Origin: Puniceibacterium sediminis
Lineage (GTDB): Bacteria; Pseudomonadota; Alphaproteobacteria; Rhodobacterales; Rhodobacteraceae
Direction: 5' to 3'
Assembly: GCF_900188035.1 (NCBI RefSeq)
Contig: NZ_FZNN01000003.1
Coordinates: 186,001 to 250,000, forward strand
Length of the DNA: 64,000 nt
Positions 9,022 through 18,035 of the stretch are shown in pieces (position 1 is the first letter of the stretch; every line of letters starts with the position of its first letter). The notes under the pieces were generated by a model. That model saw only the letters and a program-made list of their open reading frames with translations. It made no database searches and was not told where the DNA came from. Made by a program: the position numbers and the translations under genes.

Positions 9022-9794
9022 CACAGCCCATCATCAAGGCCCGCGGTCTGGTAAAGCGCTACGGTCGCGTGACCGCCCTGAACAATGCCGATTTCGATCT
9101 GATGCCGGGGGAAATTCTGGCCGTGATCGGCGACAATGGCGCTGGAAAATCCTCGCTGATCAAGGCGATTTCGGGTGCTGTACAGATTGACGAAGGCACC
9201 ATCGAACTGGATGGCAAGCCGACCGGCTTCAAGACGCCGCTGGATGCGCGCAATGCCGGGATCGAAACGGTCTATCAGACCCTCGCCCTGTCACCTGCCC
9301 TGTCCATCGTCGACAACATGTTCGTCGGCCGTGAGATCCGCAAGCAGGGGTTCATGGGCAAATACTTCAAGATGCTCGACAACAAGGAAATGGCGCGCAT
9401 TGCCCGGGAAAAGCTGAATGATCTGGGTCTGATGACGATCCAGAACATCAATCAGGCTGTAGAAACCCTGTCTGGTGGCCAGCGTCAGGGCATCTCGGTC
9501 GCCCGCGCCGCCGCATTCGGGTCCAAGGTCATCATCCTGGACGAACCGACCGCCGCGCTGGGCGTCAAGGAAAGCCGCAAGGTGCTGGAGCTGATCCAGG
9601 AGGTCCGGTCGCGCGGTATTCCCATCGTGCTGATCAGCCACAACATGCCACATGTGTTCGAAGTGGCCGACCGTATCCACGTTCACCGGCTGGGCAGCCG
9701 TCTTTGTGTGATCAACCCCAAGGAACACAGCATGTCAGACGCGGTCGCCTATATGACCGGCGCGAAAGTTCCCGAAGGGGTTGCAATGGCCTGA
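9018..9794 (+). CDS. frcA: Sugar ABC transporter ATP-binding protein (FrcA-like)
   Basis: A 258-residue cytoplasmic ATPase with one nucleotide-binding domain: Walker A GDNGAGKS at 38-45, signature LSGGQRQ at 151-157 and Walker B VIILDEPTA at 171-179. Single-domain ATPases of this length are characteristic of the fructose (FrcA) branch, whereas RbsA and XylG ATPases have two domains and about 500 residues. It starts in an ATGA overlap with the permease. It powers import for the 6784-9794 operon. A terminator 80 bases downstream closes the unit. Confidence 0.9.
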   Translation: MTQPIIKARGLVKRYGRVTALNNADFDLMPGEILAVIGDNGAGKSSLIKAISGAVQIDEGTIELDGKPTGFKTPLDARNAGIETVYQTLALSPALSIVDNMFVGREIRKQGFMGKYFKMLDNKEMARIAREKLNDLGLMTIQNINQAVETLSGGQRQGISVARAAAFGSKVIILDEPTAALGVKESRKVLELIQEVRSRGIPIVLISHNMPHVFEVADRIHVHRLGSRLCVINPKEHSMSDAVAYMTGAKVPEGVAMA

Positions 9795-9874
9795 CCGGCG
9801 CACCCCGCAGACACGCCTTGATCCAAGGCAGCCCTACGCGCCCGCACCATAGCGATTATCGAGCAGAAGTGAGG

Positions 9875-9904
9875 CACCCGCGCAGACAATTGCGCGGGTG
9901 TTTT
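9875..9904 (+). terminator. Rho-independent terminator after the sugar ABC operon
   Basis: A perfect 10-bp stem (CACCCGCGCA with TGCGCGGGTG) with a 6-base loop, followed by four T. Confidence 0.88.
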
Positions 9905-9986
9905 CGTTTCAGGCCTGCACCCGGGGGTGCATCCCCGCGCGTTATGCGCAACACTGCCCGTGTTTGCACCAAAGGAGACTGCTGAC

Positions 9987-10745
9987 ATGCCCCGCATCGG
10001 ATTCGTCGGAACCGGCCATATCGCGGCGCCAATGGCCCGCGCGCTGGCCCGCGGCGGGCACAGGGTCACCGTGTCGGAACGCAGCGCCACGACCGCGGCA
10101 GAACTGGCAGCGGCCGGGCTGGGCATCACCGTTGCCACAAACGCGGACGTCGTTGCCGACAGCGATATCGTCTTTCTTTGTCTGCGCCCGGCCGTCTGGG
10201 CGGATGTCATCCCGTCCCTGCCATGGCGCGCCGGGCATCAGGTGATCTCGGTCATGGCCGGTGTGCCGCTGGCCGACCTTGCCAAAGGCTGCGCACCTGC
10301 CAGTGATCTGGCAGTGACCATTCCCTATGGCCTTATCGAAAACGGCGGTTGCCCCTTGCCTGTTGCGGGCAACCCTTCGGCGCTGACGGCCTTGTTCGGC
10401 GCGGCAAACCCGATCCTGCCACAAAAGGACGAAGCCGCCCTGACAGACCACTTTGCCGCCTCAACCATGACGACCGCCGCGCTTGGACTGCTGGAAACGG
10501 CAAGTCACTGGCTGGCGGGACAGACGGGCGACAGGGATCAGGCCGAAGTTTATGTCTCGAATCTGGTCGCGGGTTTTCTGCACAACCTTGACAGGGATCG
10601 CGCTGGCCGCCTGTCAGAGGCGCGCGACGCGCTTGCCAGCCCCAACACCTTGAACCTGCAGATGGTCAATGGGCTGGACAAGGCGGGTGCATTTGACGCG
10701 CTGCCCGACATCCTGGACAGCATTTCGGCCAGCATGCGCAAGTAA
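9987..10745 (+). CDS. NAD(P)-binding reductase, pyrroline-5-carboxylate reductase-like
   Basis: A 252-residue protein that opens with the Rossmann dinucleotide motif GFVGTGHIAAPMA and continues with the CLRP and VISVMAGV stretches seen in the ProC / F420-dependent oxidoreductase group. The C-terminal half is predicted helical, as in ProC dimerisation domains, but lacks a ProC C-terminal signature that I can confirm. The start follows AAGGAGA. It is downstream of the sugar operon's terminator and 1 base from the convergent cueR end, so it has its own promoter. A proline-biosynthetic role is not certain; a paralogue of unknown substrate is equally likely. Confidence 0.65.
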   Translation: MPRIGFVGTGHIAAPMARALARGGHRVTVSERSATTAAELAAAGLGITVATNADVVADSDIVFLCLRPAVWADVIPSLPWRAGHQVISVMAGVPLADLAKGCAPASDLAVTIPYGLIENGGCPLPVAGNPSALTALFGAANPILPQKDEAALTDHFAASTMTTAALGLLETASHWLAGQTGDRDQAEVYVSNLVAGFLHNLDRDRAGRLSEARDALASPNTLNLQMVNGLDKAGAFDALPDILDSISASMRK

Positions 10746-10746
10746 A

Positions 10747-11136
10747 TCAGACCTCGGCGGCAAGATCGTTCAGGATGGGGCAATCGGGGCGGTTGTCCCC
10801 GGCACAGCAGCGCACCAGTTCGGACAGCGTGTCGCGCATCGTCTTCAGCTGGGCGATCTTGTCGTCGATCTGGCCCAGATGTTCCTGCGCCACCTGTTTA
10901 ACATCCGCACTGGCTCGCCCCTCATCAGCATATAGCGCAAGCAGCGTGCGGCAATCCTCGATGGTGAAACCAAGCGTGCGCGCACGGCTCAGGAAGGCCA
11001 GCTTGTGCAAATCCTGTTCGCGAAAGGCGCGGTAGCCGTTTGGGCCCCTCAGCGGTTTGATCAGGCCGATTTCTTCGTAATAACGGATGGTCTTGGGTGG
11101 CAGCCCCGCGCGTTTGGCAACGTCACCGATGTTCAT
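10747..11136 (-). CDS. cueR: Copper-responsive MerR-family regulator CueR
   Basis: A 129-residue MerR-family activator. The N-terminal helix-turn-helix reads MNIGDVAKRAGLPPKTIRYY, followed by a dimerisation helix and the metal loop. Cysteines at 111 and 119 spaced as CAGDNRPDC match the Cu(I)-binding loop of CueR, which distinguishes it from zinc, mercury or redox MerR proteins. AGGAGAG precedes the chosen ATG; a longer in-frame start at 11166 lacks one. No copper ATPase or copper oxidase is beside it, so its targets lie elsewhere. It converges on the reductase gene with one base between stop codons. Confidence 0.88.
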   Translation of the reverse strand: MNIGDVAKRAGLPPKTIRYYEEIGLIKPLRGPNGYRAFREQDLHKLAFLSRARTLGFTIEDCRTLLALYADEGRASADVKQVAQEHLGQIDDKIAQLKTMRDTLSELVRCCAGDNRPDCPILNDLAAEV

Positions 11137-11207
11137 GGCGGATCTCTCCTGACGATGGTTTCCCACCCCAATATAAGGATTCCAGTGACGGGAAGGTCAA
11201 GGTGCGA

Positions 11208-11669
11208 TCAGGCCGGGCGCATGGCCTCGTGCAACCTGCAACGGCTTTCCTCGCACAACAGCGGAAGGCCCGCGCGGGACGCCGCCAGGATCAACGGCAG
11301 GATTCCGGCGGGGGACACCAGAAAACTCGCATCCAGATAGGCCGTGTCGCGGTCTTGTTCCGTTGCCGTCAGTACAAATCGGGCGAAAACGGCCTCATCC
11401 TCGGACAGACGGGTAACCTCGGAGGGCAGCACCGTCAGCGCGCGCCAGCCATGGCGGCGCAGCAGACGCAGTACATCTTCGAACGCCGAAAGGCAGTTCC
11501 GGGCACGGTTGGACCCCAGAACGGCGCACAATCCGTTCCAGACCTGCTCCTGCCCCGCAGCACCTTCGCCCCAAAGCCGCAGCATCGCGACAAGGCGCGC
11601 CTCGGCCAGACGCAGATCACTCAGGCCCAGCGGACGGGCGTCAGAAAGGGTAAAGGATGCGTGTTTCAT
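11208..11669 (-). CDS. Conserved hypothetical protein
   Basis: A 153-residue cytoplasmic protein with no signal peptide or membrane segment. It is leucine- and arginine-rich with mostly helical character, and contains four scattered cysteines without a metal motif. I do not recognise a domain. Its size and style resemble small unassigned roseobacter proteins. It lies upstream of cueR on the same strand with a 71-base gap, so co-transcription is possible but not shown. Confidence 0.6.
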   Translation of the reverse strand: MKHASFTLSDARPLGLSDLRLAEARLVAMLRLWGEGAAGQEQVWNGLCAVLGSNRARNCLSAFEDVLRLLRRHGWRALTVLPSEVTRLSEDEAVFARFVLTATEQDRDTAYLDASFLVSPAGILPLILAASRAGLPLLCEESRCRLHEAMRPA

Positions 11670-12062
11670 GGCGGGACCCTCAGTCAGGATAGCCCCGACT
11701 CTTGCCGTGCGGCAGCCCTTCTGTCAATCCTGATTAATTCAGTTGGGTATATTTGACTTGATATTTTGGGTAATCCGCTGCCGTTGATGGCACACCCCAA
11801 CCGACCTTGTGGGAACCTGTTTGAAATCGAAAAGTTAAACGACGGAGCCATAATTTACGAAACGCACAGGACCAGAATCACATAACCGGTTTGGAAAACG
11901 GGAAAGAAAACTGGATCCACGCATCTTCGCACCAGCCAGGACTGTCATCTACAACGCCCCTTGGGCCTTATCGGGATTATCAGATAAGGGGGCGAATCGA
12001 CGGTTCACCACCCAGATACAGCGATGTCCGGCGCTGCACATAAACGATAGGAAAGTCCGCCC
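11670..12062. other. Long intergenic region, AT-rich, with a stem-loop before dedA
   Basis: About 390 bases between divergent genes with no credible reading frame. It is visibly richer in A and T than its surroundings, especially 11730-11780 and 11820-11910. Near its right end CCTTATC (11966-11972) pairs with GATAAGG (11983-11989), and an outer CGCCCC can extend the stem; this may be a leader structure of the dedA transcript. Confidence 0.5.
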
Positions 12063-12662
12063 ATGTTCGATGTCATCACCAACTGGCTGTCCGCCATGGG
12101 AAGTTTTGGCGTCGCTCTGCTTATGTTCCTCGAAAACGTCTTCCCCCCAATCCCGTCCGAACTCGTGATGCCCTTTGCCGGTTACCTCTCGGCTCGCGGT
12201 GAAATGAGCTTTGTCACCATTGTGCTGCTGGGAACAATCGGTTCGGTGACCGGGGCGGTCCTGTGGTACTGGGTCGGTCTCTGGGCGGATGAAACCCGAC
12301 TGCGCCGCTTCATCGCGGGTTATGGCAAATGGCTGACCCTCTCCAACGAAGATCTGGACCGCGCGCTGGCATGGTTTCGCAGGCACGGTGCGGGGGCGGT
12401 ATTCTTTGGCCGGATGGTCCCGGGGGTGCGCACGCTGATCTCGGTTCCGGCGGGTCTGACCCGGATGCCGATGCTGCCATTCCTGCTCAGCACTGCCCTG
12501 GGCAGTTTCCTGTGGACCGTACTGCTCGCGGCAGCCGGATACCTGCTGCGGGCGCATTTCGACCGCGTGGCGGACTGGCTCAACCCGATCACCAACGCGC
12601 TGCTGCTGTTGCTGCTCGGCCTCTACCTCTGGCGGGCGCTGCGCGGGGTTCTGCGCAGCTAG
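12063..12662 (+). CDS. DedA-family membrane protein
   Basis: A 199-residue inner-membrane protein. The family signatures are clear: FLENVFPPIPSE near residue 22 and the FGRMVPGVRTLISVPAG segment near residue 115, with re-entrant loops and about four to five hydrophobic helices. DedA/DTT proteins move or flip lipid carriers such as undecaprenyl phosphate or phospholipids and support proton motive force and envelope integrity; which lipid this one handles is unknown. It has a long upstream region and converges on rlmN, whose end is six bases away. Confidence 0.9.
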   Translation: MFDVITNWLSAMGSFGVALLMFLENVFPPIPSELVMPFAGYLSARGEMSFVTIVLLGTIGSVTGAVLWYWVGLWADETRLRRFIAGYGKWLTLSNEDLDRALAWFRRHGAGAVFFGRMVPGVRTLISVPAGLTRMPMLPFLLSTALGSFLWTVLLAAAGYLLRAHFDRVADWLNPITNALLLLLLGLYLWRALRGVLRS

Positions 12663-12667
12663 CCCCC

Positions 12668-13846
<1,179 letters not shown>

Positions 13847-13958
13847 CGCACATCATCCTAAAGTCAGAAGAGCGCCCCATACAGGATTCGCGCCGGAATG
13901 CCAAAAGCAAAAAAGACCGGCGCGCCAAGGCACCGATCCCCACTTCTTCTCTTTTCAA

Positions 13959-13988
13959 ATACCCCGGGGGTATGGGGACAACGCCCCA
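13959..13988. terminator. Paired hairpins between ialB and rlmN
   Basis: ATACCCC-G-GGGGTAT (13959-13973) is an exact palindrome, directly followed by TGGGG/CCCCA (13973-13988). On the minus strand they follow the ialB stop and precede a short T-containing stretch, so they may terminate ialB. The AAATACCCCGGGGG wording looks like a common roseobacter intergenic repeat. Confidence 0.5.
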
Positions 13989-13997
13989 TCCGGCCGA

Positions 13998-14528
13998 TCA
14001 GCTGGAACAGCGCTTCTCGGCATCCTCGACCGCCGCGGTAAACCCGAGCAGCGAAAAGGTATCCTTTGTCTGCGTCCCGCGGGCCGAACGCGCAGTCAGA
14101 ACCGCATCCGCCCCACGTTTCAGCGCCGTGATAAGCTTGCTGTCATCTTCCGGGGTGGCGGGCCAGGCCCATTCGCCCTCTGTGAACAGCTCGAACTGCG
14201 TACCGCTCACATTGACGTTCACGGTCGACCCGTCGGCAAAGGGGTAGCCGCCGGTAAAGGCGACCTGTCCCGCGACATTGGCACCGGGGCGGTAGAAAAC
14301 CATCAACAGGATCTCACCGCGCGTCACCGCAACGACGCGCCCGTCCTTGGAGTTCACGCTTTCCTTGTAGGTGGTCACCGCCCAGCATTCGCGCGGCTCC
14401 TTGCCCTCGAACACCGACCAGTCGGTCATCGCGTCCACGCGGTTCGTGCTCGCGCTCTGGGCAAGCGCAGTCCCGGCCACCAGGACCAGTGCAACTCCAG
14501 CGATCATGCGGCTCAAAATTGATGTCAT
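13998..14528 (-). CDS. Invasion-associated locus B (IalB)-family secreted protein
   Basis: A 176-residue periplasmic protein with a clear signal peptide cleaved after GTALAQ. The mature part matches the IalB family in size and wording: W-VF near residue 40, the AVTRGEILLMVFYRP segment, the FELFTEGEWAW segment, and paired cysteines near residues 48 and 174. The family was named from Bartonella, but roseobacter members are not known virulence factors and their role is unclear. A GGAGG ribosome site lies eight bases before the ATG. Transcription leads away from the asparaginase gene. Confidence 0.8.
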   Translation of the reverse strand: MTSILSRMIAGVALVLVAGTALAQSASTNRVDAMTDWSVFEGKEPRECWAVTTYKESVNSKDGRVVAVTRGEILLMVFYRPGANVAGQVAFTGGYPFADGSTVNVNVSGTQFELFTEGEWAWPATPEDDSKLITALKRGADAVLTARSARGTQTKDTFSLLGFTAAVEDAEKRCSS

Positions 14529-14695
14529 ACGCGCAGCCTCCAGCTGTATTCAGCCTCAATACCCATGGTTGCGTCCTTGGTGGTCTGGCTTATGCTGCCA
14601 CGCAACCGTTTTTGTCTCGACGGGCGGAGATTAGCCTGAAATACCGGCCGCGTGAAAGCCCCGTTGGCAGAATATCGCTTGTTTGTGAGGACCCC

Positions 14696-15697
14696 ATGAC
14701 AGCCACGCCCGCCCCCCTTGCCGAAATCTGGCGCGGTCCCTTCGCCGAAAGCCTGCACTTTGGCCATGTGGTGATCTGTGGCCCCGATGGCGAGATCACC
14801 GAATCCTGGGGCGATCCGCAGGCAGTGGTGCTGCCGCGCAGTTCCTCCAAGATGATCCAGGCGCTGCCGCTGGTGGCCTCCGGCGCCGCCGATGCCTTCG
14901 GTCTCAGCGAACGGCAACTGGCCCTCGCCTGCGCCTCGCACCAGGGCGCCACGATACATGTCGAGGCGGTTCAGGCATGGCTCAAGGATCTCGGCCTGAG
15001 CGACGCCGATCTGCGCTGTGGTCCCGAAATGACCCGCGACCGGGATCTGGCGCGCGAGATGATCAAACACGACGAATCGCCCTGCCAGTGGCACAACAAC
15101 TGCTCGGGCAAACACTCCGGTTTTCTGACCCTGAACCGGCATCTGGGCGGCGGGCCGGAATACGTCCAGCCCGATCACCCGGTGCAACAGGCCTGCCTTG
15201 ACGCTTTTGAAACGGTCACGGCGGAATCCAGCCCCGGCTACGGCATCGACGGCTGCTCGGCCCCGAACTTTGCTACCACGATGCACGGCATGGCCCGTGC
15301 GATGGCATTTTATGCAACGGCGCATCAACGCTCCGACAGCCTCAGCCAGGCGGCGGCACGGCTGACGGCGGCGATGTACGCTTTCCCCGAGATGGTCGCA
15401 GGCGAAGGCCGGGCGTGTACCCTGCTGATGCGCGCCGCAACCGAACCGGTCGCCCTCAAGACCGGAGCCGAGGGCTATTTCATCGCCATCCTGCCCCAAC
15501 GTGGTCTGGGTCTGGCGCTCAAGGTGCAGGACGGTGCAACACGCGCATCGGAATGCGCCCTCGCGGCTCTGCTGGTACGGCTGGGCGTGGTCGATGCACA
15601 GGACCCGACGGTGGTGCAGTTCCTGAACCCCGAGATCGTGAACCGCCGCGGCATCGTGACCGGACAGATCCGCCCGGCTGCCGACCTGATGCGCTGA
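14696..15697 (+). CDS. L-asparaginase II (AnsA, rhizobial type)
   Basis: A 333-residue cytoplasmic enzyme hydrolysing asparagine to aspartate and ammonia. It belongs to the Rhizobium etli-type asparaginase II family, unrelated to E. coli AnsB. Family motifs RSSSKMIQA (near 50) and NNCSGKHSGFL (near 134) contain the serine/lysine active-site and zinc-binding residues. GTGAGGA precedes ATG 14696; the open frame runs further upstream but without another good start. A strong double hairpin follows its stop. The nitrogen-releasing function fits a neighbourhood rich in amino-acid and purine metabolism. Confidence 0.88.
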   Translation: MTATPAPLAEIWRGPFAESLHFGHVVICGPDGEITESWGDPQAVVLPRSSSKMIQALPLVASGAADAFGLSERQLALACASHQGATIHVEAVQAWLKDLGLSDADLRCGPEMTRDRDLAREMIKHDESPCQWHNNCSGKHSGFLTLNRHLGGGPEYVQPDHPVQQACLDAFETVTAESSPGYGIDGCSAPNFATTMHGMARAMAFYATAHQRSDSLSQAAARLTAAMYAFPEMVAGEGRACTLLMRAATEPVALKTGAEGYFIAILPQRGLGLALKVQDGATRASECALAALLVRLGVVDAQDPTVVQFLNPEIVNRRGIVTGQIRPAADLMR

Positions 15698-15713
15698 CGG
15701 CCCGACGCAGCGC

Positions 15714-15761
15714 CCAAGAGTTTTCAGAAAACTCTTGGCAAAACTTTTTTGAAAAGTTTTG
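15714..15761. terminator. Two tandem perfect hairpins (bidirectional terminator/repeat)
   Basis: CCAAGAGTTTTC-A-GAAAACTCTTGG (15714-15738) is a perfect 12-bp stem, followed at once by CAAAACTTTT-TTG-AAAAGTTTTG (15739-15761), a perfect 10-bp stem. They sit between the convergent asparaginase and serB genes and supply T-rich arms on both strands. A related imperfect copy is at 17962-17987. Confidence 0.8.
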
Positions 15762-15776
15762 CGTCAGCGCCGTGGG

Positions 15777-16646
15777 TCAGGTCACAAAATCAGATCGCGC
15801 GTAGCCCTGCAGAAACAGCAGCGCGGTCAGATCCCCATGGTTCACGCGCACTTGGCACTGTGCCTGAACCGACGGCTTGGCATGCAGCGCCACACCAGTA
15901 CCGGCGCGCCCAAGCATGCCCAGATCGTTGGCACCATCTCCGACCGCGATGACATCTGCCTCGGTTATCCCGAGCTGCGCCGTGATTTCTTCCAGCGCGC
16001 TCACCTTGGCCTCGCGTCCCAGAATGGGCTGGGCAACCGCCCCGGTCAGGGCCCCGCCGGCCAACAGCAGCGTGTTGGCCCGATGTTCGTCAAACCCCAG
16101 CCGATGGGCAATCGCGCCGGTAAAGGCGGTGAAGCCGCCTGACACAAGCGCCGCGTAACCGTTCTGCGCCTTCATCGTGGCCAGCAATTCGGCGCCACCC
16201 GGCATCAGCGTGATCCGTGTCTCAAGAACCTGATGAATCATGCCCTCAGGCAACCCTTTCAACAGGCTGACCCGCTCGGTCAGGGCTCCGTCGAAATCCA
16301 GCTCTCCGTTCATCGCCCTTGCGGTGATCCCGCGCACCTGATCGCCGACACCGGCAACCTCGGCCAGCTCGTCGATGCATTCCTGCTGGATCATCGTGCT
16401 GTCCATATCGGCCAGGAGCATCTTCTTTGTCCGACCGTTGGTCTGCTGAACGACCAGATCCACCGCCAGATTCTGCAAGTCCTGCCAGACCTCCCACTGG
16501 TTTCCCGGAATCTGGGTCAGGCCGAACTCTGCCGCCTCATCCGCCGCAAGCCATACTGCGTCCCCGCCACCCCAGGCATTGCGCAGCGATTCGACAAGGG
16601 CAGGGTCCAACCCGCCGGGACGGGCGATAAGGGTCGCTGTGAACAT
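15777..16646 (-). CDS. serB: Phosphoserine phosphatase
   Basis: A 289-residue HAD-superfamily enzyme that removes phosphate from O-phospho-L-serine, the last step of serine synthesis. The catalytic aspartates D80 and D82 lie in ADMDSTMIQQ; the lysine and GDGAND motif III are near residues 225-250. About 75 residues precede the catalytic core, as usual in alphaproteobacterial SerB with a degenerate ACT-like N-domain. It is divergent from serC-serA, so all three steps of the pathway are encoded within 4 kb. Confidence 0.95.
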   Translation of the reverse strand: MFTATLIARPGGLDPALVESLRNAWGGGDAVWLAADEAAEFGLTQIPGNQWEVWQDLQNLAVDLVVQQTNGRTKKMLLADMDSTMIQQECIDELAEVAGVGDQVRGITARAMNGELDFDGALTERVSLLKGLPEGMIHQVLETRITLMPGGAELLATMKAQNGYAALVSGGFTAFTGAIAHRLGFDEHRANTLLLAGGALTGAVAQPILGREAKVSALEEITAQLGITEADVIAVGDGANDLGMLGRAGTGVALHAKPSVQAQCQVRVNHGDLTALLFLQGYARSDFVT

Positions 16647-16763
16647 GGGGCAAGTTTCCGATCGTAGCCGTTGCGCGTCGCGAATTGCATCTCAACCGGC
16701 GCAATAGCGTCATTTTCCAGCTTGTGGAACCGCGAATTGGCTCGTATCCCCAGCGGCGGGACA

Positions 16764-16801
16764 CCCTTCCCCAACGAAGGGCGCTTATCTGGAAGGATAG
16801 C
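16764..16801 (+). promoter_or_regulatory. serC leader: two hairpins, the second enclosing the ribosome site
   Basis: CCCTTC (16764-16769) pairs with GAAGGG (16776-16781). Immediately after, GC-TATC (16783-16789) pairs with GATAGC (16796-16801), with the GGAAG of the ribosome site in its loop. The position just before serC matches the serC leader motif described in Alphaproteobacteria. The signal it responds to is unknown. Confidence 0.65.
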
Positions 16802-16805
16802 ACAA

Positions 16806-17960
16806 ATGGCTATTGAACACCCGGCCACCCGGCCGATGAATCCGCGTTTCTCCTCTGGCCCCTGCGCCAAAATCCCCACATTCTCGCTCGACCTGCTTGC
16901 AGACGCGCCTCTGGGCCGTTCGCATCGCGCAGGCGTCGGCAAGGCCAAGCTCAAGGCCGCGATCGAGGGCACCCGCGAGATCCTGAACATTCCCGCCGAC
17001 TACCGCATCGGAATCGTGCCCGCATCGGACACCGGCGCTGTCGAGATGGCCATTTGGTCCATGCTCGGTGCCCGTCCCGCGACCATGGTCGCCTGGGAAA
17101 GCTTTGGCGCCGGATGGGTCACCGACGTGGTCAAGCAGCTCAAGATCGAGGCGACGGTGAAGACAGCCGATTACGGCCAGATCGTCGATATGGCCGCTGT
17201 GGATTACGACACGGACGTTGTCTTTACCTGGAACGGCACCACCTCGGGCGTGCGCATGCCGAACGGCGATGCGATCCCGACGGACCGCGCCGGTCTCACC
17301 ATCTGCGACGCCACCAGCGCCGCTTTCGCGCAGGACCTGCCCTGGGACAAGCTCGACGTCACCACCTTCTCCTGGCAGAAGGTGCTGGGCGGCGAAGCGG
17401 CCCACGGCATCATCGTGCTGTCGCCCCGCGCTGTTGAACGGCTGGAAAGCTACACCCCCGCATGGCCCCTGCCCAAGATTTTCCGGCTGACCAAGGGCGG
17501 CAAACTGATCGAAGGCATCTTTGTCGGTGAGACGATCAACACGCCCTCCATGCTCGCGGTCGAGGATTACCTCGTCGCGCTCGACTGGGCGCGTTCGGTT
17601 GGCGGTTTGAACGGCCTGATGGCCCGCGCCGACGCCAATGCGCAGGCGATCTGGGATTTCTGCGCGGCGAACGACTGGATCGCGAACCTGGCGCAGGATG
17701 ATGCGACCCGTTCGAACACCTCGGTCTGCCTCAAGTTCACCGATGCGCGGATCACCGATGGCGCAACCTTTGCCAAGGCCGTGGCCAAGCGGCTTGAGGC
17801 CGAAGGCGTGGCGCTGGACATCGGCGCTTATCGTGACGCACCTGCCGGTCTGCGGATCTGGTGCGGCGGCACGGTGGAAACCTCGGATATCGAGGCGCTC
17901 CTGCCATGGCTCGACTGGGCGTTCCACGCCGAGATCGCAGCGCTGTCACAAGCCGCCTGA
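16806..17960 (+). CDS. serC: Phosphoserine aminotransferase
   Basis: A 384-residue PLP enzyme converting 3-phosphohydroxypyruvate and glutamate to phosphoserine. The PLP lysine is K192 in [14 protein letters not shown], wording specific to the alphaproteobacterial SerC branch. The chosen ATG has GGAAGG ten bases upstream, inside the structured leader; the frame is open to 16671, but that part has no ribosome site and overlaps the divergent serB promoter. It is followed 75 bases later by serA on the same strand, with a hairpin in between. Confidence 0.95.
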   Translation: MAIEHPATRPMNPRFSSGPCAKIPTFSLDLLADAPLGRSHRAGVGKAKLKAAIEGTREILNIPADYRIGIVPASDTGAVEMAIWSMLGARPATMVAWESFGAGWVTDVVKQLKIEATVKTADYGQIVDMAAVDYDTDVVFTWNGTTSGVRMPNGDAIPTDRAGLTICDATSAAFAQDLPWDKLDVTTFSWQKVLGGEAAHGIIVLSPRAVERLESYTPAWPLPKIFRLTKGGKLIEGIFVGETINTPSMLAVEDYLVALDWARSVGGLNGLMARADANAQAIWDFCAANDWIANLAQDDATRSNTSVCLKFTDARITDGATFAKAVAKRLEAEGVALDIGAYRDAPAGLRIWCGGTVETSDIEALLPWLDWAFHAEIAALSQAA

Positions 17961-17961
17961 T

Positions 17962-17987
17962 CCAGAATTTTCTGCGAAAATTCTTGG
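17962..17987 (+). repeat. Imperfect hairpin between serC and serA
   Basis: CCAGAATTTTC pairs with GAAAATTCTTGG around a TGC loop with one bulged A. The sequence closely resembles the first hairpin at 15714-15738. It may modulate read-through from serC to serA. Confidence 0.6.
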
Positions 17988-18035
17988 GCTCCGCGTGGGC
18001 CCAAGCCTTTCCCCATTCCATGAAGGACCACCACA

